IMG/VR virus record: IMGVR_UViG_3300044712_000217
Location: 1-20,062 of that record
Strand: one strand, 5' to 3'
Origin: a virus
DNA: 20,062 bases
The notes under the pieces were generated by a model, which was given only the letters and a program-made list of their open reading frames with translations, searched no databases and had not been told where the DNA came from. Position numbers and translations under genes: made by a program. Shown here in pieces: positions 13,938-20,062 of this stretch (the first letter of the stretch is position 1; every line of letters begins with the position of its first letter).

Positions 13938-13951
13938 GTTTGTATACAAAC
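13938..13951. promoter_or_regulatory. Perfect 14-bp palindrome between small genes
   Basis: GTTTGTATACAAAC is a perfect palindrome just after one stop codon and 19 bp before the next ATG. It lacks a loop, so a DNA operator for a dimeric regulator is more likely than an RNA hairpin; followed by an A-run, not a T-run. Confidence 0.4.
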
Positions 13952-13970
13952 AAAAAGGAGTATTATTTTT

Positions 13971-14123
13971 ATGATTAAGTATTTGATCTATCCGCTATTC
14001 GCTATCTGTGTGGGTATTATTTTAGTACCTATTCTTATGTTCCTATCTGCTTTCGGGGATATCTTTTTTCGCGTTGACCTAGAAAAGTTGTATGAAGCTA
14101 ACGAATTACTTAAGGATAAATAA
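13971..14123 (+). CDS. Small membrane protein, 50 residues
   Basis: ATG at 13971 with AAAGGAG about 10 nt upstream. After MIKYLIYP comes a hydrophobic stretch through residue ~28 (rich in Ile/Leu/Phe/Val), then a charged tail VDLEKLYEANELLKDK that forms a short helix. A single-span membrane protein with cytoplasmic or periplasmic tail; orientation not clear. Stop codon is 2 bp before the next small membrane gene. A holin or host-interaction role is possible but unproven. Confidence 0.65.
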   Translation: MIKYLIYPLFAICVGIILVPILMFLSAFGDIFFRVDLEKLYEANELLKDK

Positions 14124-14125
14124 AT

Positions 14126-14290
14126 ATGAGTGATAAAAGATTTTTAGGGACATTGCTACTTATTATCCTGAGCTTGATCTTTCTAGCAGCGCTAAAGCAT
14201 CAAGCTTTAATGATCAAAGCTTTAGATCCGGAGGATACAACCTGTCCCACTAAACTAGATGAATGGCCAGTTAGACCTGCAACATGTTAA
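14126..14290 (+). CDS. Small N-terminally anchored protein, 54 residues
   Basis: ATG at 14126. MSDKRF precedes a hydrophobic segment (residues ~7-24, GTLLLIILSLIFLAAL), then a short polar domain with Cys40 and Cys54 and two Pro-Thr or Pro-Ala turns. The positive-then-hydrophobic start predicts export of the C-terminal part; the two Cys could form a disulphide there. There is no lipobox. No strong Shine-Dalgarno is seen before the ATG (TAAGGATAAATA), so translation may be coupled to the preceding gene. It could be a small periplasmic accessory of lysis or superinfection exclusion; this is speculation. Confidence 0.6.
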   Translation: MSDKRFLGTLLLIILSLIFLAALKHQALMIKALDPEDTTCPTKLDEWPVRPATC

Positions 14291-14315
14291 CAATATGAAA
14301 TATAAGGGAAGTAAT

Positions 14316-14981
14316 ATGCTAAAATATAAATTAACAAATAATAAAAATGCGCAAGGTTTTTATCAGATTCAAGCTTTACGGGATATTCCTAAGTTTTACG
14401 TAAAAGCTGGAGATAGGGGGGGATTTATTGAACAGGAAAGCAATCTAAGCCATAATGGCGATGCTTGGGTTTTTGATAATGCTGTGGTTTATGGGGATGC
14501 TAGGGTTTATGGGGATGCTAAGGTTTTTGATAATGCTGTGGTTTATGGGGATGCTAGGGTTTATGGGGATGCTAAGGTTTTTGATAATGCTGTGGTTTAT
14601 GGGGAGGCTTGGGTTTATGGGGATGCTAAGGTTTTTGATAATGCTGTGGTTTATGGTGATGCTAGGGTTTGTGGTAATGCTGGGATTTATGGGGAGGCTT
14701 GGGTTTATGATAATGCTGTGGTTTATGGGGATGCTAGGGTTTATGGGGATGCTAAGGTTTGTGGGGATGCTGTAATTGATTCTAGTTCTGATATTATTTA
14801 TATTCAAATGAAACCTTACAATATTACATTCACGCCACAGAACATTATTATAGGTTGTCAAAATAAAACATATAAAGAATGGATGAAAGTTAAGCATAAA
14901 GATACTGAATTAGATTTAAAAACATTTAATAAATACAAGAAAATTCTTCAATTCTTTAACTTAGAAGGAAAAACAAAATGA
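14316..14981 (+). CDS. Hexapeptide-repeat beta-helix protein
   Basis: The protein has 221 residues with start at ATG 14316, where AAGGGAAG lies 6-7 nt upstream; the longer frame to 14259 lacks such a site and overlaps its neighbour. After ~47 residues (with GDRGGFIE) come 18 consecutive six-residue units of the type GDA[RK]VY or DNAVVY (residues 48-155, DNA 14457-14780), the signature of a left-handed beta-helix as in YdcK-like and polymer-forming proteins. A C-terminal mixed domain follows. The 18-bp DNA units are nearly identical, so the copy number should vary by slippage or recombination. No acyltransferase catalytic residue is visible; a binding or structural role is more likely. The small gene after it overlaps by 4 bp. 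Confidence 0.75.
   Translation: MLKYKLTNNKNAQGFYQIQALRDIPKFYVKAGDRGGFIEQESNLSHNGDAWVFDNAVVYGDARVYGDAKVFDNAVVYGDARVYGDAKVFDNAVVYGEAWVYGDAKVFDNAVVYGDARVCGNAGIYGEAWVYDNAVVYGDARVYGDAKVCGDAVIDSSSDIIYIQMKPYNITFTPQNIIIGCQNKTYKEWMKVKHKDTELDLKTFNKYKKILQFFNLEGKTK
14457..14780 (+). repeat. 18 tandem 18-bp coding repeats
   Basis: Eighteen 18-bp units, mostly GGGGATGCTAGGGTTTAT or close variants, arranged in a higher-order 54-bp pattern (GDARVY, GDAKVF, DNAVVY). The identity between copies is much higher than protein function requires, indicating recent expansion or gene conversion. Because the unit length is a multiple of three without stops, all overlapping frames stay open. Confidence 0.9.
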
Positions 14982-15175
14982 AACAGATTAATCAGGGTCA
15001 ATTAACACAAGCATTCAAATTTTATGAACAACTTACGGAGAAGTCTAGGTATAACCGTTGGCTTCAGAGTGTAATAGAAGAAGGCTATATCGTGAAGGAT
15101 ACGGAAGGGAATCTTTATTATAATAAAGTAGCAGCGGATATGATGGCCTCAGCTTTACATTTAAAAGGGAATTAG
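14978..15175 (+). CDS. Small unknown protein after the beta-helix gene
   Basis: The protein has 65 residues, mainly helical (QLTQAFKFYEQL, then WLQSVIEEGYIV and a C-terminal helix). GAAGGA lies about 8 nt before the ATG, which overlaps the previous stop codon as ATGA. There is no membrane segment. It may act with the beta-helix protein, as the pair appears to be co-translated. No family recognised. Confidence 0.7.
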   Translation: MKQINQGQLTQAFKFYEQLTEKSRYNRWLQSVIEEGYIVKDTEGNLYYNKVAADMMASALHLKGN

Positions 15176-15211
15176 TATTTAAATATAATATGATATAAAG
15201 GAAAATACAAA

Positions 15212-15745
15212 ATGCAACAACGCAAAAGAACTAATCAAATTATTATTCATTGCTCTGATTCCCCCGATTCTAGGGGGGACATTGGGGTTAAAGAAATACG
15301 GGACTGGCATCTTAAAAGAGGATGGTCAGACATTGGCTATCACTTTGTTGTTAAAAGAGATGGGACAGTAGAGGAGGGAAGAGGCGAGCATTTCGTAGGA
15401 GCACATACGGAAAAGTGGAACGGTAAGTCTATAGGCATATGTTGGGTTGGAAGGAAGGAACCTACTCCCATTCAACTAGCTAAGTTACTTAGGAAGGTAA
15501 AGGACTTATTAAAAAAGTACGGGCTTAATGAAAGCCAAGTCCTTGGACATAAGGAACTTAACCCGAATAAGACATGCCCTAATCTAGATATGGAAAAGTT
15601 CCGAGCTTTATTAAAAATGCAAAGTGTATCAAACGATACCTTGACAAATGCAGCGACAAGTCCTATCGTACCTAAAGATTTATTCTCCGATTCTCATTTG
15701 GATTTACCAGATGATCTATTCGGACCACAAGAAAAGGATGTGTAA
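15212..15745 (+). CDS. N-acetylmuramoyl-L-alanine amidase (T7-lysozyme type)
   Basis: The protein has 177 residues. It cleaves the amide bond between N-acetylmuramic acid and L-Ala in peptidoglycan. Residues ~8-130 form an Amidase_2/PGRP domain with candidate zinc ligands and catalytic residues His13 (IIIHCS), Tyr43 (IGYHFV), His65 (VGAHTE), His113 (LGHKEL), Lys120 and Cys122 (NKTCPN), the T7 gp3.5 pattern. There is no signal peptide, so a holin or membrane leak is needed for access to the wall. The last ~40 residues (Asp/Leu/Pro-rich) are an extension beyond the usual domain. AAAGGA precedes the ATG. In T7 this protein also inhibits the phage RNA polymerase; nothing shows that here. It opens the lysis-type cassette. 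Confidence 0.9.
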   Translation: MQQRKRTNQIIIHCSDSPDSRGDIGVKEIRDWHLKRGWSDIGYHFVVKRDGTVEEGRGEHFVGAHTEKWNGKSIGICWVGRKEPTPIQLAKLLRKVKDLLKKYGLNESQVLGHKELNPNKTCPNLDMEKFRALLKMQSVSNDTLTNAATSPIVPKDLFSDSHLDLPDDLFGPQEKDV

Positions 15746-15747
15746 GT

Positions 15748-16506
15748 ATGATGTTAAGATTAGTAATGTTGTCCATGACTTTAATGGCTCTAATCGGGTC
15801 CAGTCTTTATGGAAAAGCCAAGTCCGTAACTGTTAATCTAGACTCTGCAGTTATTATTTCGGGACCTATTTTTCCTGAGAGTATGAAGAATCGGATTAAA
15901 GAACTTATCGATCTGCAGAAGAACCCAGAAGTGCAGTCAGTTGATATTGTTCTGAATAGTCCGGGGGGTGAAGTCTATTCCACCCTTATGTTCATCTCAG
16001 TAATGGAACAGATTAAAGCTTCAGGTAAAGAGGTTCGGTGCGTTGTTCTTAACGGGGCTGCTAGTGCTGCTTTCCAGATCCTTTCTCACTGTTCTCAGCG
16101 TGTCAGCATGGAGCATTCATTCCTTCTTTGGCACCCAGTTAGAATTGGCCTTGGCTTTGGCGCAAGTCTTACACCTACAGAAGCAGTAAGTCTAGCTAAC
16201 CACCTTGTATACCTTGAAGACATTCTTATTAAGGACTTAAGACAGACTCTTAAAGTATCTGATGAAGACTTCTGGAAGCATTACACCTTGGAAACTTTAC
16301 ATACTGGAGCCAGCCTTCACGAGCTAGATAAATCTTTTCTTGACATTGTTGGATTCGTTACTAACTTAAAGGAAGTAAGAGAGAAAGCTGAGGAGCAGGA
16401 GAAGAAGGACGCTAGCGTGGGTGGTATCTTTGGAATGAGTATCAGTCCGGAAGACTTTATCTTTGACTACTCTACTCCTATCTATATTCCTGATCTTATT
16501 CAGTAA
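15748..16506 (+). CDS. Exported ClpP/SppA-fold serine protease
   Basis: The protein has 252 residues. After a hydrophobic start MMLRLVMLSMTLMALIGSSLYGKA, which reads as a signal peptide or anchor, residues ~27-205 have the crotonase-like fold of ClpP/SppA peptidases: the substrate loop NSPGGE (70-75), a nucleophile site GAASAAF with Ser106, and LLWHPV with His129, in the same order and spacing as ClpP (Ser, then His about 25 residues on). The acidic partner may be Asp199. The C-terminal ~45 residues are unlike ClpP. It lies 2 bp after the amidase stop codon and before an exported lytic transglycosylase, which points to cell-envelope work. A head-maturation protease is an alternative, but the export signal and operon argue against it. 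Confidence 0.75.
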   Translation: MMLRLVMLSMTLMALIGSSLYGKAKSVTVNLDSAVIISGPIFPESMKNRIKELIDLQKNPEVQSVDIVLNSPGGEVYSTLMFISVMEQIKASGKEVRCVVLNGAASAAFQILSHCSQRVSMEHSFLLWHPVRIGLGFGASLTPTEAVSLANHLVYLEDILIKDLRQTLKVSDEDFWKHYTLETLHTGASLHELDKSFLDIVGFVTNLKEVREKAEEQEKKDASVGGIFGMSISPEDFIFDYSTPIYIPDLIQ

Positions 16507-16538
16507 TTGATTCTGTATTTAGCATTACGGGGGGATTT

Positions 16539-17042
16539 ATGATTAAGTTATTTGTTTTATTATTTACAGGACTGCTTCCCTTTACAGGGAATGCAGACCC
16601 TCTTCTGGATTACATTCAAAAGATTAACCCTTATATTAATAAAACATTTGCTAAGACTTTAGCTAAGGAAGTAAACACGCAAGCTAAAAGGTATGGGCTA
16701 GATCCTTTTATCTCGATTAAGATCGGGATGCTTGAGTCTAGCCTACGCATGGATGCAGTTTCAAATACGGGAGACTACGGAATATTCCAGATCAACCTTA
16801 AGACCATGCAAGACTTTGGTATTCCTATCTCCGATCTAGGTACACTTAAAGGGCAGGTTCGTGCTCACATGAAAATCTTGAAGCAAAAGATTCAAGTATG
16901 TTCCAAGCGTCCAGAGTTAAGGGGAAGAGAGTGGGTTTGCTATCACTCCTTCACTCCTAAATATAATGAGCTATATTATGTACGGGCGACTCGACTTATT
17001 CAAATTAAAGAGGAGATTTCTAATTATGTTACAGCAAATTAG
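16539..17042 (+). CDS. Exported lytic transglycosylase (SLT domain)
   Basis: The protein has 167 residues and cleaves the glycan strands of peptidoglycan. A signal peptide-like start (MIKLFVLLFTGLLPFTGNAD) predicts export. The goose-lysozyme/SLT core follows: catalytic Glu66 in KIGMLESSLR, then GDYGIFQINL (78-87), the standard Ser/Tyr-Gly-Xaa-Xaa-Gln-Xaa pattern. The domain is short, and Cys118 and Cys133 could form a disulphide in the periplasm. A GGGGGGAT ribosome site precedes the ATG. The next gene overlaps by 17 bp. Together with the amidase it attacks two different bonds of the wall, at the end of infection or during DNA entry. Confidence 0.85.
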   Translation: MIKLFVLLFTGLLPFTGNADPLLDYIQKINPYINKTFAKTLAKEVNTQAKRYGLDPFISIKIGMLESSLRMDAVSNTGDYGIFQINLKTMQDFGIPISDLGTLKGQVRAHMKILKQKIQVCSKRPELRGREWVCYHSFTPKYNELYYVRATRLIQIKEEISNYVTAN

Positions 17043-17190
17043 TACGGAACAAGTAATGCTATGGGCTATGGCTGCCGCTTTCGGTTTCGGTATTGGGTCT
17101 ATGTTCTCTGGTATCCTGAGAGCTACAGTATCCATGCTATTCACTTCGGTCGCACTGTTTGTTCTCGGTTCAAATAAAAAAGAAGGGTAA
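17026..17190 (+). CDS. Small membrane protein in lysis cassette, holin candidate
   Basis: ATG at 17026 with GAGGAG 9 nt upstream is preferred over an upstream ATG at 16966 inside the transglycosylase. The product has 54 residues, with two hydrophobic stretches, about 9-26 (QVMLWAMAAAFGFGIGSMF) and 31-47, and a basic end NKKEG. A two-span small membrane protein directly after wall-degrading enzymes fits a class II holin, which would let the signal-less amidase out. Homology cannot be shown by eye. Confidence 0.6.
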   Translation: MLQQISTEQVMLWAMAAAFGFGIGSMFSGILRATVSMLFTSVALFVLGSNKKEG

Positions 17191-17195
17191 TAAGT

Positions 17196-18404
17196 ATGAC
17201 TTTTAAATTTAATAAAGTTGAGGGCGGGTATAAGTGTAGAGGCTTAGGCTTTGTGTATCCTTATGCATTAGGCTTGCAAGCTTGGATTGATTCAGAGAAT
17301 TTGGTAGTAGAAGACATTGATAAGGTACCTTTTTCTGGTAAGCCTTTTACTCAGCGTTTATCTTTCAGTAAACACGGGACACTTTACTCGGGAATCTACG
17401 GAGCTTTCCATATAAAGAATAAGAATAAATGGGGAGTAAAAGGAATTCATTTTGATTTGGATGTTGATAATCCTAATAGATTAGATTTTCAAATCTATAC
17501 GGACACACACCCAGAAGAGTTTATGGGTATGCTCCAAAGCTTAAGCAAAAATCTGGACATATTTACTGGGGCAGGAATTAGTTTATCTAGAAGAGAAGGC
17601 CTTTCTTTCTTTCAAGGGATTCAAGATAAACCTATCTTCTCGAAAGAAGTAGCAAATCAATTAGGGTATTCTATCTATACCCCAATCCTCCATCATGCAG
17701 ACTTTCCCGATTCCGAATTTAAAAGAGGAGTTCTTCTTCACGGTACTTACGGGATGGGTAAAAGTTCCGTAGCTAGTTACACTGCTCACTTAGCTAACCA
17801 GTTAGGTATTACTTTTCTTTATTGTAAGACTGCACATGATTTTGTAACTGCTACAGAATACTTCTCTGTTCTGAAAGGTAAAAAGATTGTATTCGTAGAG
17901 GACATTGATAAGCTATTCAAGGATCGAGAAAGGGATAGTACAGTAGATGATATCCTTAACTCTTTGGACAGCGTGGATAATAAGTCAAACAGTGTAATGT
18001 ATATCTTTACTACAAATGAACTAGAGGTGATTGAAAGGGCGATGCTTAGACCGGGACGTATTGATTCTGTCTTAGGCTTAGAGCTTCCGAATAAGGAGGC
18101 AATGTTCCATATCCTTTCTAGGTATACAGATGGAAATACCTTAGCAGTATCCGACTTCCTTGAGACATTAAAGGCAGGGGAAAGTTATAGTCCAGCTTTC
18201 CTTAGGGAGATGTGTCAACGTGCTAAGTATATCCTTAAACAAGAGAATAAAAAGATGTTGACAGGACAAGATCTAGTGTTATCTTTAGAGACGCTGAAGC
18301 CTCAGATTGCTTTAGTGAATGCGGATCGTAAAGTTATTCCGGAAGAGCAGAAGCTTTATCAAAACTTAATGACAGTAATTAATAGAGGTGTGCATGGAGA
18401 CTAA
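17196..18404 (+). CDS. AAA+ ATPase with a phage-specific N-terminal domain
   Basis: The protein has 402 residues. Residues ~175-300 are an AAA+ core of FtsH/CDC48 type: Walker A GTYGMGKSS (183-191), Walker B IVFVEDIDK (231-239), sensor-1 TTNE (272-275, Asn274) and RPGRID (285-290), the arginine-finger and second-region-of-homology mark. A helical lid follows. The N-terminal ~165 residues show no known domain; they are mixed alpha/beta and probably bind the substrate. No protease, zinc or membrane segment is attached. It starts 5 bp after the small membrane gene and shares the transcript of the lysis genes and nucleotide enzymes. Possible jobs are protein remodelling, or loading of replication factors; I cannot decide. 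Confidence 0.85.
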   Translation: MTFKFNKVEGGYKCRGLGFVYPYALGLQAWIDSENLVVEDIDKVPFSGKPFTQRLSFSKHGTLYSGIYGAFHIKNKNKWGVKGIHFDLDVDNPNRLDFQIYTDTHPEEFMGMLQSLSKNLDIFTGAGISLSRREGLSFFQGIQDKPIFSKEVANQLGYSIYTPILHHADFPDSEFKRGVLLHGTYGMGKSSVASYTAHLANQLGITFLYCKTAHDFVTATEYFSVLKGKKIVFVEDIDKLFKDRERDSTVDDILNSLDSVDNKSNSVMYIFTTNELEVIERAMLRPGRIDSVLGLELPNKEAMFHILSRYTDGNTLAVSDFLETLKAGESYSPAFLREMCQRAKYILKQENKKMLTGQDLVLSLETLKPQIALVNADRKVIPEEQKLYQNLMTVINRGVHGD

Positions 18405-18615
18405 TAACAATAAGCAAACTAGAATGGATGCGGCTTTAAGTAGGGCGAATAGATTGATTGAGTCTTGGACTTTGGAAGAGCTTAAGACTTTCGCATTCGA
18501 TAGACTAGTAACCGAGTATCTTAATGATTACCAGAATGCAAGTCCTGTCCAGTGGGGATACGATGCGAATGGATCTCCTGTCCCGATAGAAGAAGAAGAA
18601 GATACTAATGAGTAA
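18394..18615 (+). CDS. Small acidic-tailed unknown protein
   Basis: ATG at 18394 with GAGG five bases upstream is preferred over GTG at 18388. The product has 73 residues: a basic-helical N-terminus (NKQTRMDAALSRANRLI), helices to residue ~48, and an EEEEDTNE tail. It overlaps the ATPase gene by 11 bp, so translation is coupled and a functional link to the ATPase is plausible. No family recognised. Confidence 0.65.
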   Translation: METNNNKQTRMDAALSRANRLIESWTLEELKTFAFDRLVTEYLNDYQNASPVQWGYDANGSPVPIEEEEDTNE

Positions 18616-18706
18616 GGTAACCTACCTTATAGGTATATTCCTGATCTGGTATTTTACTGGGTACATCATAGGCGATTTAATTATATTCATATTTAATAAA
18701 GGATAA
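18608..18706 (+). CDS. 32-residue membrane peptide
   Basis: ATG at 18608 overlaps the previous gene's stop codon by 8 bp; the frame reads MSKVTYLIGIFLIWYFTGYI and ends FNKG at TAA 18704-18706. Almost the whole peptide after residue 6 is hydrophobic and aromatic. It is too short for a standard gene call, but the overlap, position and hydrophobicity support it. The ribosome site is weak (GAAGAAGAAG). Confidence 0.45.
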   Translation: MSKVTYLIGIFLIWYFTGYIIGDLIIFIFNKG

Positions 18707-18712
18707 CTGTAA

Positions 18713-19003
18713 ATGACAAACAAAAACGAACCATTGAAAGCTAGAGTTAAAGTTAGACTTACATTGTATGATAACTTAGGCTATGCTTTCCAACAACTAG
18801 CCAACCTGTACCAACTGGATTACGATAAGCTAGCTGAACGTCTTATCTTCTCGGGGGTAGAGTCCCACCTTCATGCTATTAATGAATTGCAAACTAAACA
18901 ACAGGAGAGCCAAGCAAATGCAGACCAACAAGCCAACCAGCCTTCTGGAATTGTTTCGTCTAGCGGGACACCGCTCCTTCCAAACGATCCATTTCTCAAA
19001 TGA
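18713..19003 (+). CDS. Ribbon-helix-helix-like protein with Gln-rich tail
   Basis: The protein has 96 residues. Residues ~8-52 (LKARVKVRLTLYDNLGYAF, then YQLDYDKLAERLIFSG) have the short strand plus two helices of a ribbon-helix-helix DNA-binding fold, and the rest is Gln/Asn/Ser/Pro-rich and probably disordered. AAAGGAT precedes the ATG. Its 3' end carries the start of the next gene in another frame (86-bp overlap). A small transcription regulator is possible; the fold call is by eye. Confidence 0.6.
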   Translation: MTNKNEPLKARVKVRLTLYDNLGYAFQQLANLYQLDYDKLAERLIFSGVESHLHAINELQTKQQESQANADQQANQPSGIVSSSGTPLLPNDPFLK

Positions 19004-19151
19004 GAGAAAGCCTACAGAGATTGTAGGTATAGTAGATTCAGGTTGTTCTATTAATGGACAGGTTATTGACAAGCCTATGGCTGTTGGTTATTATCTGAAA
19101 GAGAAAGAAATAAAAGTATTTTCATTGGAGAACAGGGAGTGGATACAATGA
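18918..19151 (+). CDS. Small unknown protein overlapping its neighbour
   Basis: ATG at 18918 with AGGAG 10 nt upstream gives 77 residues; a start at 18873 lacks such a site. The first 86 bp lie inside the previous gene in another frame, while the last ~150 bp are unique and coding-like (IVGIVDSGCSINGQVIDKPMA, then a YYLKEKEIKVFSLENREW stretch). The unique part looks beta-rich. Its stop codon overlaps the next ATG as ATGA. Function unknown. Confidence 0.6.
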   Translation: MQTNKPTSLLELFRLAGHRSFQTIHFSNERKPTEIVGIVDSGCSINGQVIDKPMAVGYYLKEKEIKVFSLENREWIQ

Positions 19152-19477
19152 ACAACACCGCTAAAAAGTTAGATACGAATAAGCCAGACTTATCTTTGAA
19201 TCCTAAAGTTGCATTAGACCAGATGGCTTTCGCTTTTATGTATGGAGAAAAGAAGTATGGACGTTACAATTACACAGCAGGTTTTGATTCTCACAGACTT
19301 ATTGCCGCAGCTATGCGTCACCTTACTCAGTATCAAGAAGGTGAGGACCTGGACCCAGAATCCGGGGCTAGTCATTTAGGACACGCCCTAGCTAGTATCG
19401 CAATGCTTCTTCACACTATTGAGCTAGGAACTAACAAGGATACTAGGTTGCACAAAAAGGGCTTAAAGAATGATTAA
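19148..19477 (+). CDS. dATP/dGTP diphosphohydrolase-family protein
   Basis: The protein has 109 residues. ATG 19148 has AGGGAG 9-10 nt upstream and overlaps the previous stop codon; GTG 19139 is less likely. The phrases KPDLSLNP, KYGRYNY, AAMRHLTQYQEGED and ESGASHLGHALASIAMLL match the small helical family (DUF5664 type) that is annotated as dATP/dGTP diphosphohydrolase N-terminal domain, common in phages. The Glu/Asp/His cluster (GED, ESG, HLGHA) would bind Mg2+ and nucleotide. It would change nucleotide pools during infection. The family activity is from annotation knowledge, and pool effects are inference. Confidence 0.75.
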   Translation: MNNTAKKLDTNKPDLSLNPKVALDQMAFAFMYGEKKYGRYNYTAGFDSHRLIAAAMRHLTQYQEGEDLDPESGASHLGHALASIAMLLHTIELGTNKDTRLHKKGLKND

Positions 19478-20062
19478 TATTAAAGATAGTTTAAAAGATT
19501 ACTTCTCTTTTACTCAAAAAGAATCTGAGGAAAAGGATCGGGAGCAAGCCGGAACTTTAAGAGGAGGTAACGCTGGAGTTGTTCTGGATGGTCAGCCTTA
19601 CGCGAAATATAACTGCCCACGTAAAACCTATTTAAGATATAAGGGTATCTCCCTTAAAGATAAAGAAGACAGTACTCTCCTTATGTTCGAAGGAGGTAAG
19701 GTTGCAGAAGAGATTTGGAAGATTGTTCTATCCGGACATGAGTCAGATAACCTAGTTATTAAAAGAGAAGAAGAGGCAGCGGTATCTTTCCGGATCCAAG
19801 ATAAGGAAGTAACTGGTAGGCCTGACTTCGCTATTTATAATAAGGAGGGAAGACCTTTATTAGGAGTGGAACATAAGAACCTATCCTCTGTTTATTCTAG
19901 CTTGGATGTTAGAGTAGGTGGAGAACCGGGCTTCGACCACCTCGCGCAAGCCGGGTTCTATATGGCCGCTTTAGGTTGCCAGTATAAACTTATCTATACT
20001 CAGACTGTAATGTTTCCTTTGATTGGTTGGCTAGCCAAGAAGGTGTCTCGCGACTCCCCCCT
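19470..20062 (+). CDS. Cas4/RecB-type PD-(D/E)XK nuclease (C-terminus beyond right edge)
   Basis: ATG 19470 opens a frame that runs to the edge (197 codons) and overlaps the previous gene by 8 bp. CPRKTYLRYKG (49-59) is like the N-terminal Cys-Xaa-Arg region of Cas4-type nucleases; a conserved helix with FEGGKVAEE (73-81) follows. The catalytic set is visible: Asp119 in GRPDF, Glu134-His-Lys136 in GVEHKN, and Gln160 with Tyr164 in QAGFYMAA. A single N-terminal Cys is seen; any iron-sulphur Cys set would need others in the missing C-terminus. The enzyme should process DNA ends in recombination or replication. No CRISPR repeats lie nearby. Confidence 0.8.
   Translation, partial: MINIKDSLKDYFSFTQKESEEKDREQAGTLRGGNAGVVLDGQPYAKYNCPRKTYLRYKGISLKDKEDSTLLMFEGGKVAEEIWKIVLSGHESDNLVIKREEEAAVSFRIQDKEVTGRPDFAIYNKEGRPLLGVEHKNLSSVYSSLDVRVGGEPGFDHLAQAGFYMAALGCQYKLIYTQTVMFPLIGWLAKKVSRDSP

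Noticed and set aside
14457-14780. 18-bp tandem repeats as a possible CRISPR array
   Set aside because: There are no spacers; units are contiguous and encode hexapeptides of one protein.
14445-14897. Antisense and alternative-frame open reading frames of 106 and 150 codons over the repeat gene
   Set aside because: They are open only because 18-bp repeats lack stops in those frames; their products are monotonous Met/Leu/Phe/Gly or Asn/Ser/Ile/Pro repeats without ribosome sites.

Overview
The window is part of a tailed double-stranded DNA bacteriophage genome. It carries the head-assembly set of a tailed phage (terminase subunits, portal, scaffold, major capsid protein, fibre-like protein) and no host housekeeping gene. 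Promoters are sigma70-like and ribosome binding sites are of the AAGGAG type. The T7-lysozyme-type amidase and an exported SLT transglycosylase, both small muralytic enzymes, fit a Gram-negative host; this is inference, and I cannot name the host or phage genus.

Left half (1-10288), all on the minus strand and read right to left: a winged-helix-like protein, a terminase small subunit candidate, an FCCH-repeat protein, terminase large subunit, a small unknown protein, portal, scaffold, major capsid protein, a probable virion protein, and a tail-fibre-like protein cut by the left edge. A near-consensus promoter precedes the scaffold/capsid genes, and there are marked hairpins on both sides of the capsid gene.

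Centre (10253-11179): about 0.9 kb with no credible gene between the two divergent arms. It holds divergent promoters, a discrete promoter-to-terminator unit of about 270 nt that appears to make a structured non-coding RNA, repeated oligo-T stem-loops, a pyrimidine tract followed by a G/T tract, a perfect DnaA-box match inside a 19-bp tandem repeat, a 14-bp-stem dyad and an AT-rich stretch. The last group looks like a replication origin. This centre is the most novel part of the window.

Right half (11180-20062), all on the plus strand: a run of about a dozen very small genes of unknown function with strong Shine-Dalgarno sites, including several single-membrane-span proteins; a hexapeptide-repeat beta-helix gene built of near-identical 18-bp repeats; a lysis-type cassette (amidase, exported ClpP/SppA-fold serine protease, exported lytic transglycosylase, small membrane protein); an AAA+ ATPase; small accessory genes; a dATP/dGTP diphosphohydrolase-family protein; and the start of a Cas4/RecB-type PD-(D/E)XK nuclease cut by the right edge. 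The nucleotide-pool enzyme and nuclease suggest that the DNA metabolism module continues to the right.
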